Positions 1 to 7,671 of a stretch of 64,000 bases of DNA are shown here, piece after piece; position 1 is the first letter of the stretch, and the number at the start of each line of letters is the position of its first letter. Both the position numbers and the translations under genes were made by a program. Origin of the DNA: Sphingomonas sp. URHD0057 (GTDB lineage Bacteria > Pseudomonadota > Alphaproteobacteria > Sphingomonadales > Sphingomonadaceae); contig NZ_JIAU01000007.1 in assembly GCF_000620665.1 (NCBI RefSeq), forward strand, positions 1-64,000, written 5' to 3'. Under the pieces are notes generated by a model, which saw only the letters and a program-made list of their open reading frames with translations, was not told where the DNA came from and did not search any database.

Positions 1-364
1 TGACACGTCCACCGACGCGAGGATAAATCAGACATGCGCTGACTAGCCCCGCAGCGGTTCGGATTACCTCTGTCTGGTCGATGTCGTTCCACGCCCAGTG
101 CAATCGCCTCCAACCGAGGTTCTGAGTGATACCTTCGGCGTCAATTGTGAGAGTGCCAGGAAAGCACGCGGCCCAAAGATACCGCAATGCCAGAAGGCCA
201 AAAAACGCCATTCCGACGCGCAAGAATATGACGGCTTTCGTCGCTTCGGCCGGTTGAAGGTTTGACGCCGCAGGCCTGCTGAGCGTCCACAAACAGACCC
301 CGACAAAGGCAACGCAGAGGGCTAGTCGTCCGATTGCTTGAAGGCGAGATTCTTGAACGATCAT
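1..364 (-). CDS. Partial small membrane protein with PH-like C-terminal part
   Basis: The gene starts at ATG 364 on the minus strand and runs off the left edge, so only about 121 residues are visible. They show two hydrophobic segments (about residues 10-28 and 45-66) followed by a strand-rich part with LTIDAEGI and WNDIDQTEV. That arrangement, two membrane helices then a 'turn on the strand, Trp-x-Asp-Ile' sheet, is typical of bacterial PH-like (STM3941-like) proteins of unknown role. It is cargo of the element at tRNA-Leu. Function is not known, and the family call is by pattern only. Confidence 0.6.
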   Translation of the reverse strand, partial: MIVQESRLQAIGRLALCVAFVGVCLWTLSRPAASNLQPAEATKAVIFLRVGMAFFGLLALRYLWAACFPGTLTIDAEGITQNLGWRRLHWAWNDIDQTEVIRTAAGLVSACLIYPRVGGRV

Positions 365-388
365 TGGTGACACGCGGCATTACTAGCG

Positions 389-467
389 AATGTCGCTAAT
401 GGCAGGAATGGGTCGAAGGCAGACCTAAGCCTTGAACGTCAGGAACGGGTGGAAAGCAGACATTGAG
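389..467. repeat. Dispersed repeat, copies 1 and 2
   Basis: Two imperfect copies in the same orientation, with cores AATGGGTCGAAGGCAGAC (about 407-424) and AACGGGTGGAAAGCAGAC (about 444-461). They fill the gap between the divergent starts of the PH-like gene and the DUF5063 gene. The copies match the units at 945, 1709 and 2228. Confidence 0.7.
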
Positions 468-497
468 TTGGCGAGGCCCACGTGCCAGCCACGCGAC

Positions 498-944
498 ATG
501 GACAAGTCTCTGACCGTCGAAGCCGCCCGCCAGTTCCTCTCGGTTGTTTGGGAGGGCGAAAGGCCGACCGACGAGGCGCTACTGATTGCGCTGGACGGCT
601 TGGTCGAGGCTTTTCATCACACACCCGGCGCGGGGCCATCCGACACCAACATAGAGGCACCCCGCGCGGGCGGACCGGCGTTGTATCAGGAGCTTGCGGC
701 GCGTTTCCCCGACTACGGGATGTATCCGGTGTCTGACCCAACCGCGCCTGTTGAAGATGCGGCGATGATGGGCGACGCAATCGATGACCTCGTCGACCTT
801 ACGTTGGACATGCGCGAGGTTCTTTGGCTCGCGGACCACATAGGGGTCGATGACGCCCACTGGTCTTTCCGGCTCCACTACTTCCACTGGGGCCGTCACG
901 CTCGCGAACTGGCGCTCTACCTACATGCCCGTCAGTTCGGTTGA
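498..944 (+). CDS. DUF5063-like protein
   Basis: A 148-residue soluble protein of unknown function. The ATG at 498 is chosen because the upstream in-frame codons lie inside the repeat at 389-467. The C-terminal part, with LWLADHIGVDDAHW then YFHWGRHARELALYLH, resembles the DUF5063 family, whose role is undefined. It is the only cargo gene of the element on the plus strand. Composition is acidic, with no signal peptide or membrane segment. The family name comes from motif resemblance and needs a profile search. Confidence 0.65.
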   Translation: MDKSLTVEAARQFLSVVWEGERPTDEALLIALDGLVEAFHHTPGAGPSDTNIEAPRAGGPALYQELAARFPDYGMYPVSDPTAPVEDAAMMGDAIDDLVDLTLDMREVLWLADHIGVDDAHWSFRLHYFHWGRHARELALYLHARQFG

Positions 945-1015
945 GTCCGCAATGGGTCGGAGGCAGACGGCAGCTTTGGGTGGAAAACGGACACGGCGCC
1001 AATAGCCGTTAGCGA
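945..1015. repeat. Dispersed repeat, copy 3 (double unit)
   Basis: Two half-units head to tail: GTCCGCAATGGGTCGGAGGC near 945-964, then TTTGGGTGGAAAACGGAC near 975-992, ending with GCCGTTAGCG. It begins right after the DUF5063 stop codon and ends one base before the stop codon of the minus-strand gene at 1017. Confidence 0.7.
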
Positions 1016-1016
1016 C

Positions 1017-1658
1017 TCAACTGCGCGCGAACCGGACTAGCATCGCGACTCCGAGGAACGCCGGAACCACCAGCGCCAACACCGAGGGGAAGCCGTCCGG
1101 CTGTGATCGCGACGACAAATAGATGAAGGCACCAAAGAGCCCGCTGATCACGAGCCACTGGATAAGCATCGCCCGCGCTGTCGCTGCCCTGTTCACTGGA
1201 GGAACGTCGGGAAGGGGAACGGTGGCGAGCGGCTTGGCCGCGGCGACCAGCTTGGTCCAGCTCCGCGCGCTAATCTTCAGCGTACCGTTCGGCGGCTTTC
1301 CGAGCTGAAGCTTGACCATCGGAAGGAAGAAGCTGCTGCTCGGTTCAGCCTCGATTTCATTCCAGGGCACCTTGAGCGGCTTCTGGAAGATGCCGAAGAT
1401 GCGCCATATCCCAATTCCCAGACCGGACTGATAAGCGCGCAGCTTAAGGCAGCCGTTCAACGCGACGCCCATGCCCATCGAGCCGGACTGGCTGCGCAGT
1501 CGAAGCAACGGCTCTTCACTGCCGTCGTCGACGTACCACTGCTGAAGACTGAACCAGCCGGACATCAACCCGAGCATGAAGGTCGCGAGGAGCCACATCC
1601 CCACGAAGAAGAAGGGAAAAGCGTAGGGAAACCAGTTGAGGATGTTCTCGTCAGTCAC
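1017..1658 (-). CDS. Membrane protein with PH-like middle region
   Basis: About 213 residues if read from GTG 1658. A longer frame back to TTG 1718 would begin inside the dispersed repeat, so it is less likely. There is a hydrophobic helix near the N-terminus (FFFVGMWLLATFMLGLMSG), a soluble strand-rich middle with VPWNEIEAEP and LQLGKPPNGTLKIS, and two more helices at the C-terminus. The middle looks like a membrane-proximal PH-like fold. Function is unknown. It is cargo of the tRNA-Leu element, with the repeat at both ends. Confidence 0.6.
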   Translation of the reverse strand: MTDENILNWFPYAFPFFFVGMWLLATFMLGLMSGWFSLQQWYVDDGSEEPLLRLRSQSGSMGMGVALNGCLKLRAYQSGLGIGIWRIFGIFQKPLKVPWNEIEAEPSSSFFLPMVKLQLGKPPNGTLKISARSWTKLVAAAKPLATVPLPDVPPVNRAATARAMLIQWLVISGLFGAFIYLSSRSQPDGFPSVLALVVPAFLGVAMLVRFARS

Positions 1659-1708
1659 GAGGTGTGGATAGCAAAAGAACAAGGGCGCCCCAACACGACG
1701 CCCCCGGA

Positions 1709-1767
1709 ATGTCCGCAATAGATCGATAGCTGTCGCGGCAGGTTTGGGTGGAAAGCGGACGTTAGCG
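1709..1767. repeat. Dispersed repeat, copy 4
   Basis: Contains ATGTCCGC near 1709-1716 and its near inverse GCGGACGT near 1755-1762, so the unit can fold back on itself. The core is TTTGGGTGGAAAGCGGAC. Its last bases (GTTAG) include the stop codon of the minus-strand DUF7832 gene, so the repeat abuts the coding sequence. Confidence 0.7.
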
Positions 1768-2205
1768 TTGGCTGCTGCGCCAAGCCTCTAAACGGCTGCT
1801 CAGCCTGGGTGCGAGCGCGTCGAAGGAACCCCAGCCATCGTTAACGTCATATAATGAACCCGCCTTCGGAAACGTCTCGCAGTAGTCATCGAGGTAAGAC
1901 CCGTCGGTGTTGTGAAGGCCCTCTCCGCTCCCATAGTAGCTTGCGGCGAACGAATTGCCTTCGTTGTTCAGGTCTTCGTTCGTAAACTTTTCATCACAGG
2001 CACGGATGAACCATTCGGTTGGTGTAACCTCGCGCTTCTGGAGCAGCGCGAAATCATCGGCGGCGTCTTTGGTGTGAAACTCACCAGCCAACCCGCTCAT
2101 GACGGCCCATGCAACGAACATGGCAATGTGTGTGGCACCAGCTTCGCGTGGCAACTCGGCTGGAAAGTCACCCCCATAATGCCAAGACGCATCATCGTAC
2201 TTCAT
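1762..2205 (-). CDS. DUF7832-like protein
   Basis: A 147-residue soluble, acidic protein starting at ATG 2205. The N-terminus MKYDDASWHYGGDFP and the following THIAMFVAWAVMSGLAGEF match my memory of the DUF7832 family, which has no assigned function. The C-terminal half carries DDYCETFPKAGSLYDVNDGW. No signal peptide or membrane helix is present. It sits between two repeat copies in the integrated element and reads in the same direction as the integrase. Confidence 0.65.
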   Translation of the reverse strand: MKYDDASWHYGGDFPAELPREAGATHIAMFVAWAVMSGLAGEFHTKDAADDFALLQKREVTPTEWFIRACDEKFTNEDLNNEGNSFAASYYGSGEGLHNTDGSYLDDYCETFPKAGSLYDVNDGWGSFDALAPRLSSRLEAWRSSQR

Positions 2206-2227
2206 GTGCGGACCTTCGCAGCAGCGC

Positions 2228-2261
2228 CTAATGTCTGCAATGGGTCGAAAGCGGACGTTAG
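2228..2261. repeat. Dispersed repeat, copy 5, with hairpin
   Basis: The cleanest copy. The left arm CTAATGTCTGC (2228-2238) can pair with GCGGACGTTAG (2251-2261) over all 11 positions if two G-U pairs are allowed, around a 12-base loop holding the core GGGTCGAAA. It lies 12 bases beyond the integrase stop codon. Confidence 0.7.
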
Positions 2262-2273
2262 CGCCGCGAGCCG

Positions 2274-3491
2274 TCAGGCTTGCTTCGCGAAGGCCAGCAC
2301 TTCACCTCCTGTGCGCAGGACATCCACGTGATCGCTCCACCACTGCGCCATCTCGAGACGTTCCGGCCAATGCGCACCGCGATGGTAGGCAGCGCGGACT
2401 TGATTGCCGTCGGCGTGCGACAGGGCACGCTCGATCGCGTCGCCGCTCCATTTGCCGCTTTCGTTCAACAGCGATGAAGCAGTCGAGCGAAACCCGTGCG
2501 CCGTCATATCGTTCGAACCGTAGCCCATGCGCCGCAACGCCCCGTTGATCGCATTCTCGCACATTGGCTTCAGCGGCGATCCTAATTTGGGGAATATGTA
2601 GCGCCCACCCCCACTCAATTCGGACGCTTCTCGCAAGATCGCTACAGCCTGTCGGGACAGCGGGACGCGGTGCGGCTGGCGTTGCTTCATGCGTTCGGCC
2701 GGGATCGTCCATAGTGCCTTGTCGAAATCAATTTCGCTCCATTCCGCCTTTCGTATCTCACCCGGCCGCTGATACACGTGCGGGGTAAAGCGAAGCGCCA
2801 GCTTGGTCACCGGCTGGCCAGAATAGGATTCAATCGACCGCAACAGCGTCCCGAAAGCGGCGGGATCGGTGATTGCCGCGTGATGCTTGGCGACCGGCGA
2901 AACCAATGCACCCTGCAACGGCTGCGCTGGATCGACTGATGCCCGCGCTGTTGCCACCGCATAACGGAAAACTCGGCTGGAAAAGGACCGCAGACGCCGC
3001 GCGGTTTCGCGATGCCCCGCCTGCTCGGCCTTCTTCAACACGGCCAGCAGTTCATGAGGGCTGATTTCGGCTATGGGACGCGCGCCCAGTGCTGGTGATA
3101 GCTTGCTCAGGAGCCAGCGCGTCTTCCCGATAGTGACAGGTGCCCTGCCTTCCGCTTCCAGCTTGGCGATATACTCGTCCGCAATCCCGGCGAACGTAGT
3201 GGCGGCGGCAATTCGATTAGCAATTCGCGCTTCGCGCTTGGCGACGGACGGATCGTTCCCGGCCTGTGCGGACTGGCGCGCAGCGTCGCGGCGCGCGCGG
3301 GCATCCTTCAAACCCACTTCGGGATAGCTGCCCAAAGCCAGCTTCTTCTCCTTGCCGCCAATCCGATACTTTAACCGCCACAGCTTCGATCCAGTTGTCG
3401 TGACGAGCAAATAGAGACCCTTGCTGTCGGCGAGTTTTCGATCCCTGGTTTCGGCCTTTGCCAGCCGGATCGCCGTATCCGTCAATGCCAT
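2274..3491 (-). CDS. Tyrosine-type site-specific integrase
   Basis: A 405-residue phage-type integrase that would cut and join DNA at a tRNA-Leu attachment site. The N-terminal arm-binding domain (DUF4102, about 1-85, with DSKGLYLLV and YRIGGKEKKLALGSYP) is followed by a SAM-like core-binding region and the catalytic domain. Catalytic residues are visible: Arg in RPGEIRKAEW, His-Arg in HGFRSTASS, and the final His and Tyr in LSHADGNQVRAAYHR. Length fits the P4/DUF4102 integrase family. The start ATG 3491 faces the 3' end of tRNA-Leu 175 bases away, the usual layout for a tRNA-targeting element. It appears intact. Confidence 0.92.
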   Translation of the reverse strand: MALTDTAIRLAKAETRDRKLADSKGLYLLVTTTGSKLWRLKYRIGGKEKKLALGSYPEVGLKDARARRDAARQSAQAGNDPSVAKREARIANRIAAATTFAGIADEYIAKLEAEGRAPVTIGKTRWLLSKLSPALGARPIAEISPHELLAVLKKAEQAGHRETARRLRSFSSRVFRYAVATARASVDPAQPLQGALVSPVAKHHAAITDPAAFGTLLRSIESYSGQPVTKLALRFTPHVYQRPGEIRKAEWSEIDFDKALWTIPAERMKQRQPHRVPLSRQAVAILREASELSGGGRYIFPKLGSPLKPMCENAINGALRRMGYGSNDMTAHGFRSTASSLLNESGKWSGDAIERALSHADGNQVRAAYHRGAHWPERLEMAQWWSDHVDVLRTGGEVLAFAKQA

Positions 3492-3665
3492 GATGTTCGC
3501 GCCCCCTCGCCACAGAAATGGACCACCTCAAAGGCCCCCGAATAGGCCCCCAAATTTTCGCGATTGTCAGCGAACGCCAGCAACCGATAGCGGTCAATTC
3601 GAGCTAAAAGTAGCTGATTTCTAGGGATTTTTCAACCCATGCACGAATGCTGGCGGATTGAGAAA

Positions 3666-3710
3666 TGGTGCCCAGGAGAGGACTCGAACCTCCACGCCCT
3701 TGCGAGCGCC
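3666..3710. other. Predicted attachment site (att) in tRNA-Leu 3' end
   Basis: DUF4102 integrases normally recombine within the 3' part of a tRNA gene, regenerating it. Here the integrase lies just beyond the tRNA 3' end, so the core site should be in the T-arm/acceptor bases. The second copy is not in the window; the element continues to the left. The exact core is inferred, not seen. Confidence 0.4.
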
Positions 3711-3752
3711 AGCACCTGAAGCTGGTGCGTCTACCAATTCCGCCACCTGGGC
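3666..3752 (-). tRNA. tRNA-Leu(CAG)
   Basis: The minus strand reads GCCCAGGTGGCGGAATTGG at the 5' end and closes with CCTGGGCACCA, so the seven-base acceptor stem pairs perfectly and CCA is encoded. The anticodon stem CCAGC/GCTGG holds the loop TTCAGGT (anticodon CAG). The long variable arm GCGCTCGCAAGGGCGT fits leucine. The T-loop is GGTTCGAGTCC. Confidence 0.96.
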
Positions 3753-3808
3753 ACAGGGGCATCGCTTTTCGGCAGGGGGCGGCGCTTAAAGGGAGCGCCC
3801 GCGCGCTG

Positions 3809-4030
3809 TCAACGATTCGTCGTTTGGTCGGGCTCGTAGTCCAGAATATCCCCCGGCGTGCAGGCGAGTTCCTCGCAGATCGCCTCGAGGGTGGCGAAGC
3901 GGACTCCCTTCACCTTGCCGGACTTGAGCAGCGACAGATTGGCTTCGGTGATGCCGATCGCGGCGGCGAGGTCCTTCGAGCGGACCTTCCGCAGCGCGAG
4001 CATCACATCGAGCCGGACGACGATCGGCAT
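3809..4030 (-). CDS. Small XRE-family transcriptional regulator
   Basis: A 73-residue protein that is essentially one helix-turn-helix domain (Cro/C1, YozG-like): KDLAAAIGITEANLSLLKSG is the HTH, followed by FATLEAICEELACTPGDIL. Its start codon overlaps the stop of the DUF2975 gene as TGATG, so the two are translationally coupled. Such one-domain regulators are commonly paired with DUF2975 membrane proteins. It probably binds the divergent region at 4534-4591, but that is inference. Confidence 0.88.
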   Translation of the reverse strand: MPIVVRLDVMLALRKVRSKDLAAAIGITEANLSLLKSGKVKGVRFATLEAICEELACTPGDILDYEPDQTTNR

Positions 4031-4533
4031 CAGACGAACTCGCGCATTTCGTCATCGAGCCGCCGAGCGCGCTCGAGCAGCCTCGCGAGCAGGAAGAGGA
4101 GCAGAGTGATGGCGACGGTCAGCGCATCGCGAAGGTCGATGTTCAGGCGCAGCAGGTGGGAGCGGCTGGCGCTCGCCGCGGTGAACATCGCGACAATCGG
4201 AGCGGCGAATTCGAACAATGCCATCGCCAGCAACCATGACGCGAAGCCGCGAAAGTGGCGAACGACATTCACGCCGAACATCTCGCCCGCGGCGATCAGC
4301 CCCAGCATCCGCGTCAAATGGAATAGCGCAATCAGCAGCAGCGCCACGCTGCCCGCCGCAGTCCACTGCTCGTAGGGCGTCCCATGCAGACGATATTCGA
4401 CGTGCGCATGCGCCAGCTGAAGATTCAGGCGGGCGGCGACATAGACCAATGCGATCATCGACATGGCCGCGAAGACGAAGACTCGCAGCCGGCGCGCCGA
4501 ACGCCGAATGGGATCGTCCGACATGTTTGACAT
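4030..4533 (-). CDS. DUF2975 membrane protein
   Basis: About 167 residues from ATG 4533 (MSNMSDDP); upstream in-frame codons are in the AT-rich promoter region. Four hydrophobic segments are visible: near LRVFVFAAMSMIALVYVAA, AAGSVALLLIALFHLTRML, FASWLLAMALFEFAAPIVAMF, and ALTVAITLLLFLLARLLE. The tail RRLDDEMREFV is typical of DUF2975 proteins, which are of unknown function and usually coupled to a small XRE regulator, as here. Confidence 0.85.
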   Translation of the reverse strand: MSNMSDDPIRRSARRLRVFVFAAMSMIALVYVAARLNLQLAHAHVEYRLHGTPYEQWTAAGSVALLLIALFHLTRMLGLIAAGEMFGVNVVRHFRGFASWLLAMALFEFAAPIVAMFTAASASRSHLLRLNIDLRDALTVAITLLLFLLARLLERARRLDDEMREFV

Positions 4534-4591
4534 AATTATTGTCCTACGATAATATATCACTATTCTACGAATAATATCCGAGGATCACAAC
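4534..4591. promoter_or_regulatory. Divergent promoter with paired repeats
   Basis: A 58-base AT-rich stretch in otherwise GC-rich DNA, between the DUF2975 and retropepsin start codons. It carries TACGATAATAT at 4545-4555 and TACGAATAATAT at 4566-4577, two near-identical direct repeats with starts 21 bases apart, plus an inverse half ATTATTGT near 4534-4543. They could be operators for the XRE protein. A GAGG ribosome site at 4580 serves the plus-strand gene. Confidence 0.5.
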
Positions 4592-5788
4592 ATGCATCGC
4601 GCCAAGCTTGGACTGCTCACGAGTGCCACCATCGCCGTGCTTGCCGCGGCCGGCCTTGCCATCGCGCACCCCGGCCATCCGCCGATCACTCCGCCCGAGA
4701 TGACGTTCGCGGCCCATGCGGAGACGATTCCCTTCCAGCTCTTCCGCGGCAACCGCATCGTTATTCCCGTCACGGTTGGCGGTCATCGGACACAAGCCAT
4801 TCTCGATACCGGCGCGAGCATGACAACGCTTGATCGATCCTACGCCCGCTCGATCGGGCTGCCCGAAGGCTTGAAAATCCAGGGCAAGGGGACCGGCGGG
4901 ACGGTCGATGCAGAGCTGGTCACCGGCGTGACGATCGATGTCGGTGCGACGCGGCTGGCGAACATGAGCATCGGGGTGATGGATCTCTCCGCCGTCACCC
5001 GCAGTCTCGGTCGGCCAATGACGGTGGTTCTCGGCCGAGACTTCTTCAATGCGACGGTCGTTTCAATCGATTGGGCGGCGAGCACCTTGGAAGTGCGCTC
5101 ACCATCCGCTTTCGCGCCCGCGCCGGGAGCCGCCGCTCTGCCCCTCGCCCGCAAGGGGCCATTCAATACGATCTCGATCTCGGTGGCCGCGGGCAAGCCG
5201 ATCGAAGCCCTTTTTGACCTCGGCAGCGACGGGGCGTTGGCGCTGCCTCGCAGCTATTGGGAAACGCGCCCCGACATCGCCAACCTGCGTTGGGCGGAAG
5301 CTCGCAGCGGCGGGGTCGGTGGGTTAACCCCGGCGCGAAGGGCGACGGTTCCCGAAGTGACGCTCGCCGGGCGGACTTTCAGAGCCGTCCCGACGACCTT
5401 GTCCGAAGCGGGGAATGACACAGACCCGACCCAGATGGCCAACGTCGGGATCCAGTTCCTCAAGCAATTCCGGCTTGATCTGGACCTCGGCCGCGATCGC
5501 GTATTCCTGACGCCGCGGTCCGACGCTCCGGGCTTCGACCGCGACCGGGCAGGCGCGCGCTTCGACCTTGCAGGCGACCGCCTGAAGGCTGTCTTTGTCT
5601 CTCCGCAGGGACCGGCGGCGCAGGCCGGCCTCAAGACCGGAGATGAGGTGGTCGCCGTCGATGGCATGAAGGTCGATGCGAGCTTCTATCAGCGCGCTGA
5701 CTGGACGCGCGGGCCGGTCGGGCACACGGTCGCGCTTGCTCGCGCCGACGGGTCGACGGTGAAGGTCACGCTCGCCGATTATTTCTAG
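4592..5788 (+). CDS. Exported retropepsin-like aspartyl protease with PDZ domain
   Basis: A 398-residue protein with an N-terminal signal sequence (about residues 1-25, ending GLAIA-HP). The first protease lobe has the catalytic motif AILDTGASMTTL (Asp72). A second lobe has the degenerate version ALFDLGSDGALAL. A PDZ domain (about 320-395) follows, with VSPQGPAAQAGLKTGDEVVAVDG. Single-chain proteins with two retropepsin-like lobes and a PDZ are known in proteobacteria, probably acting in the periplasm; substrates are unknown. It is divergent from the DUF2975/XRE pair and separated from the next gene by 58 bases. Confidence 0.85.
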   Translation: MHRAKLGLLTSATIAVLAAAGLAIAHPGHPPITPPEMTFAAHAETIPFQLFRGNRIVIPVTVGGHRTQAILDTGASMTTLDRSYARSIGLPEGLKIQGKGTGGTVDAELVTGVTIDVGATRLANMSIGVMDLSAVTRSLGRPMTVVLGRDFFNATVVSIDWAASTLEVRSPSAFAPAPGAAALPLARKGPFNTISISVAAGKPIEALFDLGSDGALALPRSYWETRPDIANLRWAEARSGGVGGLTPARRATVPEVTLAGRTFRAVPTTLSEAGNDTDPTQMANVGIQFLKQFRLDLDLGRDRVFLTPRSDAPGFDRDRAGARFDLAGDRLKAVFVSPQGPAAQAGLKTGDEVVAVDGMKVDASFYQRADWTRGPVGHTVALARADGSTVKVTLADYF

Positions 5789-5846
5789 GGGCATTACCGC
5801 CGGCCCCGCCTTGTCAACGCCGCGCCGCCAGGGCTAGGGCGGGGGC

Positions 5847-6803
5847 ATGATCGAGCGCCCGGACGAGCAGGTGACGGTGTTCGGCGGCGGTGGCTTCATC
5901 GGCCGCTACCTCTGCGAATATCTGTTCCAGAGCGGCGTTCGGGTGCGCATCGCCTCGCGCAATCCGCGCCACGCTTACAGCGTCCAGCCGTTGAGCCAAG
6001 TCGGTCAGCTGGGCTTCTTCCAGGCCGACATCGGCAACCGCGCCAGCGTCGAGCATGCGGTCCGCGATGCCACCGCGGTCGTCAATCTGTGCGGCGTGTT
6101 CGGCAAGGGAATGCAGGCCGTCCATGTCGACGGTGCCCGCAACGTGGCCGAAGTCGCGAAGAAGGCGGGCGCAGCGGCGGTCGTCCACATCTCGGCGATC
6201 GGCGCCGACCCCGGCTCAGAGTCCAATTACGGCCGCACCAAAAGCGAGGGCGAAGCGGCCGTCCGCAAGGCTTTTCCCAAGGCGACGATCGTCCGTCCGT
6301 CGCTGGTGTTCGGGCCGGAGGACGACCTCACCAACCGCTTTGCGGCAATGGCCGGCCTGCCGCTCCTGCCCGTGCTCGCCGCGAAGACCAACTTCCAGCC
6401 GGTCTATGTCCGCGACCTCGCCCAGGCGATCGCCAAGGCGGCGCTCCAGCCGCGGGCCCATGGCGGGAAGGTCTATGAGATCGGCGGACCGCAGGTGATG
6501 AGCATGGTCGAGCTGATCCGCGCCATCCTCGAGCTCAGCGGGCAGAAGACCGAGGTAGTCGAGCTGCCCGACTTCGCCGGCGATCTCATCTCGAAGCTCG
6601 GCTGGCTGCCGGGCTCGCCGCTGACCCGCGACCAGTGGCTGATGCTCCAGCGCGACAACGTTCCAGCGAAGAATGCGCCGGGGCTGGCGGCGTTCGGGAT
6701 CCGCCCGACACCGCTCGCGGCGGTCGCCTACGAATGGCTCGGCCGGTTCCATCGCGGCGGCAAGTTCGCCGGCCGCCGAATTAATTTGACCGCGACCAGC
6801 TGA
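5847..6803 (+). CDS. NDUFA9-like NAD(P)-binding SDR protein
   Basis: A 318-residue atypical short-chain dehydrogenase of the complex I NDUFA9 type. The N-terminal Rossmann motif VFGGGGFIGRYLCEYL is clear, with ISAIGADPGSESNYGRTKSEGE (Tyr-x3-Lys region) in the middle and PSLVFGPEDDLTNRF further on. Alphaproteobacteria commonly carry such a gene; it may bind NAD(P)H and assist respiratory complex I or act on ubiquinone-related substrates. It lies 18 bases before uppP and probably shares its transcript. Confidence 0.82.
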   Translation: MIERPDEQVTVFGGGGFIGRYLCEYLFQSGVRVRIASRNPRHAYSVQPLSQVGQLGFFQADIGNRASVEHAVRDATAVVNLCGVFGKGMQAVHVDGARNVAEVAKKAGAAAVVHISAIGADPGSESNYGRTKSEGEAAVRKAFPKATIVRPSLVFGPEDDLTNRFAAMAGLPLLPVLAAKTNFQPVYVRDLAQAIAKAALQPRAHGGKVYEIGGPQVMSMVELIRAILELSGQKTEVVELPDFAGDLISKLGWLPGSPLTRDQWLMLQRDNVPAKNAPGLAAFGIRPTPLAAVAYEWLGRFHRGGKFAGRRINLTATS

Positions 6804-6821
6804 GCCCGGACTACCCCTTCC

Positions 6822-7634
6822 ATGCCAATCCTTCTGATCGCGATCATCCTCGGCATCGTCGAGGGCGTTACCGAATTCATCCCGGTGTCCTCGACCGGCC
6901 ACCTGATCCTCGCCACCGAGCTGCTGGGCTTCGACGCGGACAAATGGGCCGCGTTCAACGTCATCATCCAGCTCGGGGCGATCCTCGCCATCGTCGTGCT
7001 TTATTGGCGGACGTTCTGGGCGGTGCTCGAAGGTATGCTCAGGGGCCAGGCGGTGTCGTGGCGCTTCGTGCGCAACATCCTCATCGCCTTCTTGCCCTCG
7101 GCCATCCTCGGCTTCCTCCTGATCAACCGGATCGAAGCGCTGCTCGGCAACGGCCTCGTCGTCGCCGTGGCGTTCATCCTCGGCGGCATTGCGATCCTGG
7201 TGATCGAGAGACTGGTGAAGCCGGGGCAGATCGTCGGGGTCGCCGAAATGCCGATGAAGCAGGTGGTCGGCGTCGGGCTCATCCAGTGCCTCGCCATGGT
7301 TCCCGGAGTCAGCCGCTCCGGCGCAACCATTCTCGGCGGCCTGTCGCTCGGGGTCGAACGGCGCACCGCGGCCGAGTTCAGCTTCTTCCTCGCCATTCCG
7401 ACCATGCTCGGCGCGACGACGCTCGAGCTGGTCAAGCATCGCGACACCTTGATGGCGGGCGCCAGCGGAGTTGGGTTCGGGACGGTCGCGGTCGGCTTCG
7501 TCGTCAGCTTCGTCGTCGCCATCGTCGTCGTCAAAGCCTTCGTCCATTACATCTCGCGTCACGGCTTCGCGCCCTTTGCCTGGTATCGCATCCTCGTCGG
7601 AGCGGCAGCGCTGGTCTGGCTGATGACGCGCTAA
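6822..7634 (+). CDS. uppP: Undecaprenyl-diphosphatase UppP (BacA)
   Basis: A 270-residue polytopic inner-membrane enzyme that dephosphorylates undecaprenyl pyrophosphate to recycle the lipid carrier of peptidoglycan and other polymers. Family motifs are intact: EGVTEFIPVSSTGHL near residue 14 and MVPGVSRSGATILGG in the middle, the two catalytic segments. About eight membrane helices are apparent and the length is normal. It follows the NDUFA9-like gene closely. Such proteins also give low-level bacitracin resistance. Confidence 0.95.
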   Translation: MPILLIAIILGIVEGVTEFIPVSSTGHLILATELLGFDADKWAAFNVIIQLGAILAIVVLYWRTFWAVLEGMLRGQAVSWRFVRNILIAFLPSAILGFLLINRIEALLGNGLVVAVAFILGGIAILVIERLVKPGQIVGVAEMPMKQVVGVGLIQCLAMVPGVSRSGATILGGLSLGVERRTAAEFSFFLAIPTMLGATTLELVKHRDTLMAGASGVGFGTVAVGFVVSFVVAIVVVKAFVHYISRHGFAPFAWYRILVGAAALVWLMTR

Positions 7635-7671
7635 GGTTTGTCACCCGCGCGAGCGGTGCTAGACTGCCGGC

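Noticed and set aside
365-2273. Integron gene cassettes with attC sites
   Set aside because: The repeats lack the paired RYYYAAC/GTTRRRY core sites, cargo genes point in both directions, and the nearby recombinase is a DUF4102 integrase, not an integron integrase.
2204-2548. Short open frame reading through the repeat into the integrase 3' end
   Set aside because: Its N-terminus is translated repeat and the remainder is antisense to the integrase.
6216-7562. Minus-strand open frame of 448 codons opposite uppP and the SDR gene
   Set aside because: Low-complexity acidic/basic translation, antisense to two well-supported genes.
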